From: Komagataeibacter sp. FNDCF1
Lineage (GTDB): Bacteria; Pseudomonadota; Alphaproteobacteria; Acetobacterales; Acetobacteraceae
Direction: 5' to 3'
Assembly: GCF_021295335.1 (NCBI RefSeq)
Contig: NZ_JAIWOT010000001.1
Coordinates: 2,017,001 to 2,081,000 of the forward strand
Length of the DNA: 64,000 nt
Part shown: one piece after another, positions 9,332-18,088 of the stretch
How the letters are laid out: each line of letters begins with the position of its first letter
Numbering within the stretch: the stretch's first letter is position 1
Notes under the pieces: model-generated
The model's input: the letters and a program-made list of their open reading frames with translations, nothing else
The model's database searches: none
Told to the model about the DNA's origin: nothing
Position numbers and translations under genes: made by a program

Positions 9332-9386
9332 GAAGCTTTTTTCCAGAAAGCTTCAGGAACGTCGCCCTTGATGGAAAAAGGCGACG
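9332..9386. repeat. Double hairpin, REP-like / transcription terminator of the dihydroorotase gene
   Basis: Two perfect stem-loops in tandem: GAAGCTTT (9332-9339) with AAAGCTTC (9347-9354), and CGTCGCC (9360-9366) with GGCGACG (9380-9386). They lie just past the 3' end of the minus-strand gene ending at 9429, so they can terminate it. The paired layout looks like a dispersed intergenic repeat, but there is no second copy in this window. Confidence 0.6.
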
Positions 9387-9428
9387 CCCCCAAAATTTCT
9401 ACTGTTTTCTATCAGCAGGCCATGCCGG

Positions 9429-10769
9429 TCAGGCGGCCTGCGGGCGGTCCGTGGCTTCGAACAGCAGGGGTTCGCCCTGTGCGGTCGGGGCAAGCTGGTT
9501 TTCCCACATCACCACATTGCCACGGATAATCGTGCCCATGGGGCGGCCCGTCAGTTCGCGCCCGACAAACGGCGACCAGCCACATTTCGAAGCCAGCCAG
9601 TCCTGCTGCACCATCCAGCGCGCGGCAAGGTCCACAACCGAGAAATCAGCGTCGTACCCCACCGCGATGCGCCCCTTGCGCACTAGCCCGAACAGACGCT
9701 GCGGGCCTGCCGATGTCATGTCCACCACCCGGCGCAGCGACACGCGCCCGTGGGCCACATGGTCCAGCATGAGCGGCAGCAGGGTCTGCACGCCGGGCAT
9801 GCCGGACGGACTGTCGGGGTAGCTGCGCCGCTTGGCTTCCAGCGTATGGGGGGCATGGTCGGAACCGATGATGTCGGGCACACCCTGGCCCATCCAGTAC
9901 CACAGGCCATCGCGCCACGTGCGGCCACGGATGGGCGGGTTCATCTGCGCCAGCGTACCCAGTTCGGCATACGCTTCCTCCCCCGCCAGCGTCAGATGCT
10001 GGGGTGTGACCTCGCAACTGGCAATATCCTTGTGGCCTGACAGGAATTCCAGTTCGGCCGGGGTCGTGACATGCAGCACATGGATGCGCCGCCCCGTGCG
10101 CCGGGCCAGATGCACGATACGCTGCGTCGCCCGCAGCGCCGTTTCCTCATCGCGCCATACGGGGTGGGAGGACGGATCGCCCGCCCTGCGTTCGGACAGG
10201 CGTTCATGCAGGCGGGTCTCATCCTCGGCATGGATGGCCACGCGGCGGCGGCCGGCGCGCAGCACGCGCTCCAGCACGGCATCATCCGACACCAGCAGGC
10301 TGCCGGTGGAAGACCCCATGAAGATCTTGATGCCCGCCGTGCCGGGCAGCATTTCCAGCTCGCCACAGCGATCGGCATTGTCCGTGGTGGCGCCGACATA
10401 GAAGGCATGGTCACACCACATGCGCCCGCGTGCCCGCTCCAGCTTGTCCAGCACGGCTTCGGGGCAATCGGTGGGGGGCTTGGTGTTAGGCATCTCGAAC
10501 ACGGCGGTCACACCCCCCATGACGGCGGCCATGCTGCCCGTTGCCAGATCTTCCGCCCCGGTCAGGCCGGGTTCACGGAAATGGACCTGCGTATCGATCA
10601 CACCGGGCAGGACAGTCAGCCCCGTGCAGTCGATCACGCGGCCTGCATCCCCCTGCCCGCCAATGCGGGCAATCCGCCCGTCACGCACGTAAACGTCGGT
10701 CACGACCGTGGCGTCGGGCAGGACAACGCTACCATTTTTCAGGCAGAGATCAAAAACGGGTAAGGTCAT
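9429..10769 (-). CDS. Dihydroorotase-like cyclic amidohydrolase
   Basis: A 446-residue amidohydrolase most like class I dihydroorotase, which closes carbamoyl-aspartate to dihydroorotate in pyrimidine synthesis. Visible are IKIFMGSSTGS (carboxylated Lys region), AIHAEDE, HVLHVTTP and GSDHAPH. The metal motif usually read D-x-H-x-H is DTQVHFREPG here, with Gln at the first His. It could be a true PyrC variant or a related hydantoinase or allantoinase. ATG 10769 is preferred; 10775 adds two residues. It stands alone between tRNA-Phe and the c-di-GMP cluster, with a hairpin terminator beyond its 3' end. No other pyrimidine gene is adjacent. Confidence 0.8.
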   Translation of the reverse strand: MTLPVFDLCLKNGSVVLPDATVVTDVYVRDGRIARIGGQGDAGRVIDCTGLTVLPGVIDTQVHFREPGLTGAEDLATGSMAAVMGGVTAVFEMPNTKPPTDCPEAVLDKLERARGRMWCDHAFYVGATTDNADRCGELEMLPGTAGIKIFMGSSTGSLLVSDDAVLERVLRAGRRRVAIHAEDETRLHERLSERRAGDPSSHPVWRDEETALRATQRIVHLARRTGRRIHVLHVTTPAELEFLSGHKDIASCEVTPQHLTLAGEEAYAELGTLAQMNPPIRGRTWRDGLWYWMGQGVPDIIGSDHAPHTLEAKRRSYPDSPSGMPGVQTLLPLMLDHVAHGRVSLRRVVDMTSAGPQRLFGLVRKGRIAVGYDADFSVVDLAARWMVQQDWLASKCGWSPFVGRELTGRPMGTIIRGNVVMWENQLAPTAQGEPLLFEATDRPQAA

Positions 10770-10944
10770 GGGCATATCCTGTGGTCATTGGCCCGCATCC
10801 GGCCACAGGCGGGCGCACGGGCGGCAGGTGGCGCGCCGGGCCGGATATTGTGTGACCCCGCACGTCTGTCACCTGATGTATGGCATGCACCTGCCGCCAT
10901 GCAAACCATGCCGCCGGGCAAATGCCCATGCCCCGTACACAAAA

Positions 10945-10970
10945 CACCCCGGTCCTTGCGAACCGGGGTG
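10945..10970 (-). terminator. Rho-independent terminator of the c-di-GMP gene cluster
   Basis: A perfect 9-bp stem CACCCCGGT (10945-10953) with ACCGGGGTG (10962-10970) and an 8-nt loop. Read on the minus strand it is followed by TTTTGTG. It lies 28 bp past the stop of the GGDEF/EAL gene ending at 10999. Confidence 0.8.
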
Positions 10971-10998
10971 TGGTCATGACGCCTGCTGGCGCGGTGTG

Positions 10999-13224
10999 TC
11001 ATTCGCCCGAAAGGACGGGCGGTGCCTCCCTGGCTTCCTTCAGTACGGCGGCCAGCCTGTCATCACGGAGCCATTCCTCCAGCTTGTCCGGTGGCATGGG
11101 CCGCGCAAACAGGTAGCCCTGCACCACGTCACAGCCAAGCTGGCACAGCAGGTCAAGCTGGCGGATGGTCTCCACCCCTTCCGTCACCACCGTCATGCCA
11201 AGACGGCCACCAATGCCGATCACTGCAGTCGTCACCGCCTGGGCATTGGGATCATGCTCAAGGTTCATAATGAAGCTGCGGTCGATCTTGATCTCGGTCA
11301 GCGGCAGGCGCGTCAGACGCGAAAGCGACGAATAGCCGGTGCCGAAATCATCCATCGACAGCGCGACACCCAGGTTACGGATGGCCTGCAGGACCATGTT
11401 CGTATCCTCGTTTTCCGTCATCATGACGCTCTCGGTAATCTCGACCGTCAGGCGATGCGGCTCAAGCTGGCTGTCGCTGAGCAGACGGGCAATGAAACCG
11501 GGCAGGTTGCGGTTACGGAAATGCCCCGCCGAAAGGTTGACCGCCACGGTGGGCACATGCACGCCGTGAGCATCCCACTCCAGGATCTGCTGCACCGCGC
11601 GCTCAAGCGACCAGGTGCCAATGGCCTCGATCTGGCCGGTCTCCTCCGCCACGGCAATGAAGCGCGAAGGATAGATGTTGCCCAGTGTGGGGTGATTCCA
11701 CCGTGACAGCGCTTCCACGCCATACAGCGTGTTGTTGCGCACGTCGATCTGCGGCTGGTACTGCAGGTTGAGCAGCCCCTTGGCCAGCGATTCACGCAGG
11801 GCGGAACCCAGCAGCAGGCGGTCCTGTGCTGCCTTGTTGTCCTCCGAACGGGCAAGGTGAGTCATGCCAAGACCCGCGCGCTTGGCGTGGCGCATGGCCT
11901 GCTCGGCATAGCTGAGCAGGGATTCACCATCTGGCCCGTTTTCAGGGAAGACGCTTATGCCAATGCCCAGTGTCGGCACGATCATGTTGCCGCCGATCTC
12001 GATCGGCTGCTTTACGCAGTCATGCAGTATGGTGGCGAACTTGACCGCGTCTTCCTTGCGCGTGTTCGGCACGATGATCAGGAATTCGTTCGGGCCGGAC
12101 CGGCTGAGCACGTAGTTGCTGCGTGAAACACCCTTCAGCCGTTCCGACACGGATTTGAGGAACCCGTCGCCATTGATATGACCCAGCGCGTCATTGATAT
12201 CGCGGAAACGGTCGATATCGATCATGTACAGCGCGAAGTGGTTGTCACCCGGCTGGCCGATCATGGACCGGATCACCTTGTGCACGGCGGTACGGTTGAG
12301 GAAGCCGGTCAGCGGATCGAAATTGGACAGCTGCGAGATGTGCTGGCGCGCCTCATGCTGCTCGATCAGCACGCCACAGAAGGGCACGCAGCTGTTCACG
12401 ATCTGCGCCGGCCATTCCCCGCGATTACGCTCGGAACGCGAATACAGCGCGAAAATGCCGGTAATGCGGCCGTTGCGCGTACGGATGGCCGATGCCCAGC
12501 AGTGGTGCAGCCCCAGCGAAATGCCAACGGAGCGATAGCTGTCCCACACGATGGTGGTCGCCTCGCCCAGGTCATTGGCCAGCGCCGCGATATCCGCCTC
12601 CGTCAGGCGCATTTCCTCCAGCGCCGCGGCAAAGCGGCGCGGCATGCCGGGGCCGGACAGGATACGCAGGCGGTTCTGGTCGTCCAGCAGGATCAGCACG
12701 GCCACGGTGTTGGGGACCAGCACCTCCACTTCGCGGCAGACCATGTCGGCCACGTCCTGAATCTGGATCTCGCTGGAAAGCGAGCGGAAAACCGTATTCT
12801 GCAGTTCCATCACCCGGCTGCGATGGCCCGCGCCCGTGATGCCACGCACCGTCATCAGGCGGTAGTTCCGCCCTGGCGTTCCCACCTTGGCAGTGCTCAG
12901 GCTGATCTCGGCGGAGATGTAATCCCCGCTGCGGTTTTCAAACGTGACCTCATCGGCAAACGGCCCTGTCCGGTCTGCGGGCACATCCATGCTGAACGGC
13001 AGGTGACCGTTCTCCATCGATGCCGCCAGCAGTTCATTGGCCGGCCTGCCCACCAGTTCGCCAGGATCATACCCCCACAATATCGTGGCTGCAGGATTGG
13101 CGTACAGGATCATGTTGTGATCATCAATGATGATCATGCCATCCTTCGCCTGACTGAGCAGTTCGAAACTGATGTCAGGAATGGTTTCAGCGGCGGGTAG
13201 AGGAATGGAATTCTTGGGTTTCAT
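10999..13224 (-). CDS. PAS-GAF-GGDEF-EAL protein with degenerate GGDEF; probable c-di-GMP phosphodiesterase
   Basis: A 741-residue cytoplasmic protein: PAS about 20-130, GAF-like about 145-290, GGDEF domain about 300-450, EAL domain about 475-720. The cyclase signature is SGPNEF (377-381) instead of GGDEF, so cyclase activity is unlikely. The EAL half keeps YGVEALSRW, VNLSAGHF, EITES, DDFGTGYSS, KIDRSF and TEGVET, all catalytic or metal ligands, so it is probably an active phosphodiesterase. The PAS domain lacks the His segment of its neighbour paralogue, suggesting a different or lost ligand. It is last in a three-gene minus-strand operon (74 bp gap) and closes with a terminator. In Komagataeibacter such proteins set the c-di-GMP level that drives cellulose synthase. 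Confidence 0.9.
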   Translation of the reverse strand: MKPKNSIPLPAAETIPDISFELLSQAKDGMIIIDDHNMILYANPAATILWGYDPGELVGRPANELLAASMENGHLPFSMDVPADRTGPFADEVTFENRSGDYISAEISLSTAKVGTPGRNYRLMTVRGITGAGHRSRVMELQNTVFRSLSSEIQIQDVADMVCREVEVLVPNTVAVLILLDDQNRLRILSGPGMPRRFAAALEEMRLTEADIAALANDLGEATTIVWDSYRSVGISLGLHHCWASAIRTRNGRITGIFALYSRSERNRGEWPAQIVNSCVPFCGVLIEQHEARQHISQLSNFDPLTGFLNRTAVHKVIRSMIGQPGDNHFALYMIDIDRFRDINDALGHINGDGFLKSVSERLKGVSRSNYVLSRSGPNEFLIIVPNTRKEDAVKFATILHDCVKQPIEIGGNMIVPTLGIGISVFPENGPDGESLLSYAEQAMRHAKRAGLGMTHLARSEDNKAAQDRLLLGSALRESLAKGLLNLQYQPQIDVRNNTLYGVEALSRWNHPTLGNIYPSRFIAVAEETGQIEAIGTWSLERAVQQILEWDAHGVHVPTVAVNLSAGHFRNRNLPGFIARLLSDSQLEPHRLTVEITESVMMTENEDTNMVLQAIRNLGVALSMDDFGTGYSSLSRLTRLPLTEIKIDRSFIMNLEHDPNAQAVTTAVIGIGGRLGMTVVTEGVETIRQLDLLCQLGCDVVQGYLFARPMPPDKLEEWLRDDRLAAVLKEAREAPPVLSGE

Positions 13225-13298
13225 AGTAATCCAACATGATGAACACCTGTTTCCAATCAGGCGCCGGGATCGGGAGATGGTCGGTTATCGGGGCAGTT

Positions 13299-15578
13299 TC
13301 ATGTCTGGGTCCCGTCTTTTGGCGCGGCGGCCTCGACTATGCTGGCCTCCAGCGTGCGGGCAGGACCCTTTGACCATTCGAGCATGTCGGCCGGCTCCAT
13401 CGGCCGGGCGAACAGGTAACCCTGCACCACATCGCAGTTCAATCCCTGAAGCAGCTGGAGCTGGACTTCGGTCTCGACACCCTCTGTCACGACCGTCATG
13501 TCCAGGCGGTTGCCAATGCCGATGACCGCCGTGGTCACAGCCTGCGCATTGGGATCATGCTCAAGGTTCATGATGAAGCTGCGGTCGATCTTGATCTCGG
13601 TCAGCGGCAGGCGCGTCAGGCGCGAAAGGCTGGAATACCCCGTGCCGAAATCATCCATCGACAGGCCGACGCCAAGATTGCGGATGGCGGCCAGCCCTTC
13701 CATCGTGTCCTCGTTCTCGTCCATCATCACGCTTTCCGTTATTTCAACGGTCAGGCGCTCGGGGTCGAGGGCACGTTCCTTCAGGATGCGCTCGATCAGC
13801 GCGGGCAACCCGCGATTGCGGAAATGCGCGGCCGACAGGTTGACCGAAACGGTGGGAACATAAAGCCCCTTCTGCTCCCAGTCGATGATCTGCCGGGTCG
13901 CCTCCTCCAGCGACCATGTGCCGATCGTCTCGATCTGGCCGGTGTCTTCCGCCACGGCAATGAAGCGTGAAGGGTAGATGTTGCCCAGCGTGGGATGCTT
14001 CCAGCGCGACAGCGCCTCCACACCATATAGCCTGCCGGTCTTGATATCGACCTGCGGCTGGTAATGCAGGTTGAGCATGCCCTTGGCTAGCGATTCACGC
14101 AGGGCGGAACCAAGCAGCAGCCGGTCCTGTGCGGCGCGGTTATCCGCCGTGCTGGACACGCAGTAACTGCCACGGGCTTCCTTCTTGCACCGCCGCATGG
14201 CGATCTCGGCATGGCCCAGCAGGGATTCCCCATCCGGCCCGTTCTCGGGAAAGAGGCTTATGCCGATGCCAAGCGACACGATCAGCAGGTTGCCCGCGAT
14301 CTCGACAGGTTCCTGCATGGCCTTGATCAGCCCCTCGGCAAAGGCCGTGGCCTTTTCCTCGTCACTGTCCGGCATGACGATGACGAACTCGTCCCCACCC
14401 GAGCGGCTGAGGATGTAGTTGCTGCGCGACATCATCTTGAGCCGCTCGGCAATGGCCCGGAGGAAGGCATCGCCATTCATGTGGCCCAGCGTGTCGTTGA
14501 TATCGCGGAAGCGGTCGATATCGATCATGAAGACCGCGAATTTGTTGTCACCCGGGCGGTCGATCATCGACTTGATGATCTTGTGGATCGCCGTGCGGTT
14601 GAGGAAACCGGTCAGGGAGTCATGGTTGGCCAGCTGGGAGATATGCTGCTGGGCCTCGTAATTCTCGATCACCACGCTGCAGAACGGCACGCAGCCGGTC
14701 ACGATTTTCTGCGGCCAGTCGCTCAGCTTGTACTGATTGCGCGAGAACAGGGCGAAAATGCCCGAAATCCGGCCATTACGCGACTTGATGGCCGAAGCCC
14801 AGCAGTTATGCAGTCCCAGCGAGATGCCCAGCGAGCGGTAACTGTCCCACACGATGGAGTTGGCTTCCGACAGGTCATTGCCCAGCGCCGCAAGGTCCCC
14901 TTCGGTCAGCACCATGTTCTCGAGTGCGGCGGCATAACGGCGCGGCAGGCCAGGACCGGACAGGATGCTCAGCCGGTTGTTCTCGTCCAGCAGGATGATG
15001 GCGGATACGGTGTTGGGCACGAAGCTTTCCACCTCACGGCACACCAGGTCGGCCACGTCCTCCACCTGCATGTCGTTGGAGATGGCCTGGAATACGGTAT
15101 TCTGCAGGTCAAGCAGCTTGCGGCGATGGCTCTCCTCGGTCACACCCTTCATGAAGGCCATGTAGTAGCGCTTCTTTTCCGGGCCGAGCAAGGCTGTGGA
15201 AATCGACATCTCGCCCGAGATGTAGTCACCGGCCTTGTTCTCGAACGTGACCTCACGCGATGTCCCGACAATGCGGTTCACGCCGGTCTTGCGGTTCTTG
15301 TAGATGTAGCTGTCATGATCACCACGGTAGACCGAGGGAACAAGGCAGCTGACATTGCGGCCCAGCACCTCGCTCTCAGTAAAGCCCCACAGCTTTTCGG
15401 CAGCCGGATTGAAGAAAACGATCTCGTTGCGCTCGTTGATGATGACGACACCGTCCGTTGCCTGCTCCAGCAGCTGGAGGCTGACGTCGGCGGTCATGTC
15501 GAGTTCGCGCGTAACCGGTTTTGCTTCAGTTGTCATTGGCTCTTCATGCGGGTTCATTACATACTCGTGCGGTTTCAT
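13299..15578 (-). CDS. PAS-GAF-GGDEF-EAL protein with intact GGDEF and EAL motifs (DosP/PdeA-like sensor)
   Basis: A 759-residue protein: PAS about 32-148, GAF about 160-305, GGDEF about 320-470, EAL about 490-735. The cyclase motif SGGDEF (393-398) and the phosphodiesterase motifs EALSRW, DDFGTGYSS and TEGVET are all intact, so it may be bifunctional. The PAS segment around RGDHDSYI (His88) aligns by eye with the haem-ligand His region of E. coli DosP and K. xylinus PDEA1, so oxygen sensing is plausible. Candidate starts are ATG 15578 (used), and ATG 15536, which has AAGAG just upstream. It follows the MHYT-GGDEF-EAL gene by 16 bp and precedes its paralogue, so the three are probably co-transcribed. 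Confidence 0.9.
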   Translation of the reverse strand: MKPHEYVMNPHEEPMTTEAKPVTRELDMTADVSLQLLEQATDGVVIINERNEIVFFNPAAEKLWGFTESEVLGRNVSCLVPSVYRGDHDSYIYKNRKTGVNRIVGTSREVTFENKAGDYISGEMSISTALLGPEKKRYYMAFMKGVTEESHRRKLLDLQNTVFQAISNDMQVEDVADLVCREVESFVPNTVSAIILLDENNRLSILSGPGLPRRYAAALENMVLTEGDLAALGNDLSEANSIVWDSYRSLGISLGLHNCWASAIKSRNGRISGIFALFSRNQYKLSDWPQKIVTGCVPFCSVVIENYEAQQHISQLANHDSLTGFLNRTAIHKIIKSMIDRPGDNKFAVFMIDIDRFRDINDTLGHMNGDAFLRAIAERLKMMSRSNYILSRSGGDEFVIVMPDSDEEKATAFAEGLIKAMQEPVEIAGNLLIVSLGIGISLFPENGPDGESLLGHAEIAMRRCKKEARGSYCVSSTADNRAAQDRLLLGSALRESLAKGMLNLHYQPQVDIKTGRLYGVEALSRWKHPTLGNIYPSRFIAVAEDTGQIETIGTWSLEEATRQIIDWEQKGLYVPTVSVNLSAAHFRNRGLPALIERILKERALDPERLTVEITESVMMDENEDTMEGLAAIRNLGVGLSMDDFGTGYSSLSRLTRLPLTEIKIDRSFIMNLEHDPNAQAVTTAVIGIGNRLDMTVVTEGVETEVQLQLLQGLNCDVVQGYLFARPMEPADMLEWSKGPARTLEASIVEAAAPKDGTQT

Positions 15579-15594
15579 GAGAGATTCCGAAATC

Positions 15595-17700
15595 TCAGAT
15601 CTCGGGATACGATAATGGCGAAGCTGCGGCACGCAGCGGGCGGGCGGCAAAAGGCTGACGCATGCCATGTGCATCATCGGGGCGCATGCCGGGTGCGGTT
15701 GGCGCCATCTGGGTGGGATGACCGATCAGGTAGCCCTGTCCTTCGTCACAGCCCCTGGACGAGATCGCGGCAAGCTGGTCCGCCGTCTCGATCCCCTGGG
15801 CCAGCACCGAAATCCGCAGCGCATGCCCCGCCACCATGACGGAGCGGACCAGTTCGGCCATGGCCGGATCCGTTGCAACCTGCTTCATCAGGGAGCGGTC
15901 GATCTTGATCTTGTCAAACGGGAAATCACACAGCATCGACAGGACCGAATGGCTGCCGCCAAATTCATCAAGCGCAAGACCCACACCCAGCGTATGCACC
16001 CTGCGCGCCATGGCGAGGGCACGCCGGCGGTCACGCTGCACCGTGGTTTCGGTAATCTCGATTGCCAGACGGCGCGCGGGCAGGCCGCTGCGGTCCAGGA
16101 TATCGGCCACGACATCGGCAAAGCGCGGCTGGAGGAACTGCGTGGCGGACATGTTGACCGCGACACGCACATTGTCATCCCAGCCCATGGCCGCATGGCA
16201 GGCCTGTTCCAGCACCCATTCACCCAGCTGGACAATCAGGCCGTTTTCATCGGCAAGAGCGATGATCTCAAGTGGGGGAATGGCCCCCTTTGCCGGGTGG
16301 TCCCAGCGCAGCAGCGCCTCATAGCCCGAGATCTCGCCCGTGGCGACCACCGTCTGTACCTGATAGAACAGCGAAAGCTGCCCTTCCTGCATCGCCTTCT
16401 TCAGGTCCTCGCCCAGCGCCCGGCGTGCGCTGGCATTCTGGTCGAGGGAGTTTTCGTAATACCAGACGGTCTCATGCAGGTCGGTCTTGGCACGGTACAT
16501 GGCCATGTCCGCGCGTGAGATCAGGGTTTCGCTGTCCTGCGCATCCAGGGGATAGACCGCAACCCCGATGCTGCCGCCGCTGCTCACCACATAATCATCA
16601 ATGGGAATGGGCTGGTTGAGCGCATGGCGGATGCGCTCGACAAAGCCGTGCAGTTCGGCACTGTCGGACGTGCGGTGGATGGCAATGAACTCATCGCCCC
16701 CCAGCCTCGCCACGAACTCTCCCTTGCCCAGCAGGGCGCTGAAACGCTCGGCCAGCGTGGTCAGGACAATGTCCCCCGCCGCGTGCCCCCGCGTATCATT
16801 GATTTCCTTGAACTTGTTCAGGTCAATGCCGATCAGCGCGAACTGCGTGCCGCTCTGGTCGGCCATTGCCACTTCCTGCTCCAGCCGTTCATTGAAGCTT
16901 ATGCGGTTCGGCAGGCCCGTCAGCGCGTCCGACATTGCCATGCGGTGCAGTTCATCATAGGAATCCTGCCGCACGCTGCCATCAATGACAAAGCAGGCGA
17001 TACCGGCGATGATGGTCAGCATGGAGCCACCGATGACCGCGAAGCCAATCGCCAGGAACTGGCCGTTATCGTGCATCATCTGCATATGCGGCTGCACGGC
17101 GACGTGCATGGCCGCCATGCCGGTGAAATGCAGGCCGGCCACCGCGCCGACCATGGCCAGCGTCATCCCGGCTTCCCGGGACACGGTAGCTGGCCGCAGC
17201 GCCAGCATGAGAGCAAGCGACGACAGCACGATGCCGGCCAGGACCGACAACACGACCAGCGGCATGTTCCACACCACCGGGGCATCCACCCGATAGGCGG
17301 CCATGCCGATGTAATGCATGCTGCCGATACCAAGACCAAGGATTGTCCCGCCCACCGCGCAACCACCGCGCCCGTACAGCCGGATAGCGGCCATGACCGC
17401 AAGCGGAACGGCCACGAACATGGCCAGCAGGGACAGCACCGTCTCGACCGGATCCAGATTGACGGCTGCGTTGCAGCGATACGCCAGCATGGCGACGAAA
17501 TGCGTGGACCAGACAAAGCTGGCCCCAGCCAGGGCTGCCAGGAAATACCAGCCGATACGCTGCCTGCCACGCGTTTCTGCCACACGGGTTATCAGGCGCA
17601 TGGTAATCCATGCACCGGCAACACATACAACAAGCGCACCAGCAAGCAGGACGGGATTGTATACCTTCAGTTCATAGATATGATTGCTCATGATTTCCAT
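15595..17700 (-). CDS. MHYT-GGDEF-EAL membrane protein, probable diguanylate cyclase
   Basis: A 701-residue inner-membrane protein. The first ~240 residues hold seven hydrophobic segments with three MHYT-type motifs (THFVAM, MHYIGM, LHFTGM), a module thought to bind metal and sense a diatomic gas. GGDEF is intact in RLGGDEFIAI (334-338). The EAL domain keeps YEALLRW and KIDRSL, but the metal motif is DEFGGS instead of DDFGTG and the EGVE motif is QGIE, so phosphodiesterase activity is doubtful. I expect net cyclase function. An internal ATG at 17691 (MSNHIYEL) is an alternative start. It is the first gene of the three-gene cluster and has a long AT-rich upstream region. Confidence 0.9.
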   Translation of the reverse strand: MEIMSNHIYELKVYNPVLLAGALVVCVAGAWITMRLITRVAETRGRQRIGWYFLAALAGASFVWSTHFVAMLAYRCNAAVNLDPVETVLSLLAMFVAVPLAVMAAIRLYGRGGCAVGGTILGLGIGSMHYIGMAAYRVDAPVVWNMPLVVLSVLAGIVLSSLALMLALRPATVSREAGMTLAMVGAVAGLHFTGMAAMHVAVQPHMQMMHDNGQFLAIGFAVIGGSMLTIIAGIACFVIDGSVRQDSYDELHRMAMSDALTGLPNRISFNERLEQEVAMADQSGTQFALIGIDLNKFKEINDTRGHAAGDIVLTTLAERFSALLGKGEFVARLGGDEFIAIHRTSDSAELHGFVERIRHALNQPIPIDDYVVSSGGSIGVAVYPLDAQDSETLISRADMAMYRAKTDLHETVWYYENSLDQNASARRALGEDLKKAMQEGQLSLFYQVQTVVATGEISGYEALLRWDHPAKGAIPPLEIIALADENGLIVQLGEWVLEQACHAAMGWDDNVRVAVNMSATQFLQPRFADVVADILDRSGLPARRLAIEITETTVQRDRRRALAMARRVHTLGVGLALDEFGGSHSVLSMLCDFPFDKIKIDRSLMKQVATDPAMAELVRSVMVAGHALRISVLAQGIETADQLAAISSRGCDEGQGYLIGHPTQMAPTAPGMRPDDAHGMRQPFAARPLRAAASPLSYPEI

Positions 17701-18088
17701 TTTTGAACGATCAATACCATCAAACCGCCGACAGATTTCAGGGCAATATCCGACGCCGCATGGGGGATGCGGAGATCATCTGGCATTAACCGCCTACGAC
17801 AGGGGCATAAAACAGGCGATCAGCTATTTATTTTTATTTGCTGAGATTAACCTGATATTAGTAAACCCTCTCTTGGGATGCAACAAAAAAATATTGCCCT
17901 GAATCCCACAATGCCATGCTCCTGCCGCTTTATTGGGAATATATAGGGGCCAGGCATTACTCTAATTACAAATCAAGCGTTAAAATCACAATTATTAGGT
18001 TTATTTTCCTATTTTTATACTTATAAATTGCATTATTTGTGTTTTTGATTCCCAAATATTAGGAATTTATACCAGTTTCTTTCCTTTT
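17701..18088. promoter_or_regulatory. AT-rich intergenic region upstream of the c-di-GMP operon
   Basis: These 388 bp contain no credible gene. The composition changes sharply to AT-rich, with runs of A and T, between the end of cytochrome b561 and the start of the c-di-GMP operon, both on the minus strand. It should hold the operon promoter. TTAACCTGATATTAG at 17847-17861 resembles a CtrA box (TTAA-N7-TTAA) with one mismatch. No tRNA, hairpin terminator or IS end was seen in it. Confidence 0.5.

Noticed and set aside
17684-17902. 72-codon plus-strand ORF in the AT-rich island
   Set aside because: No ribosome binding site and antisense to the MHYT gene start; no recognisable sequence.
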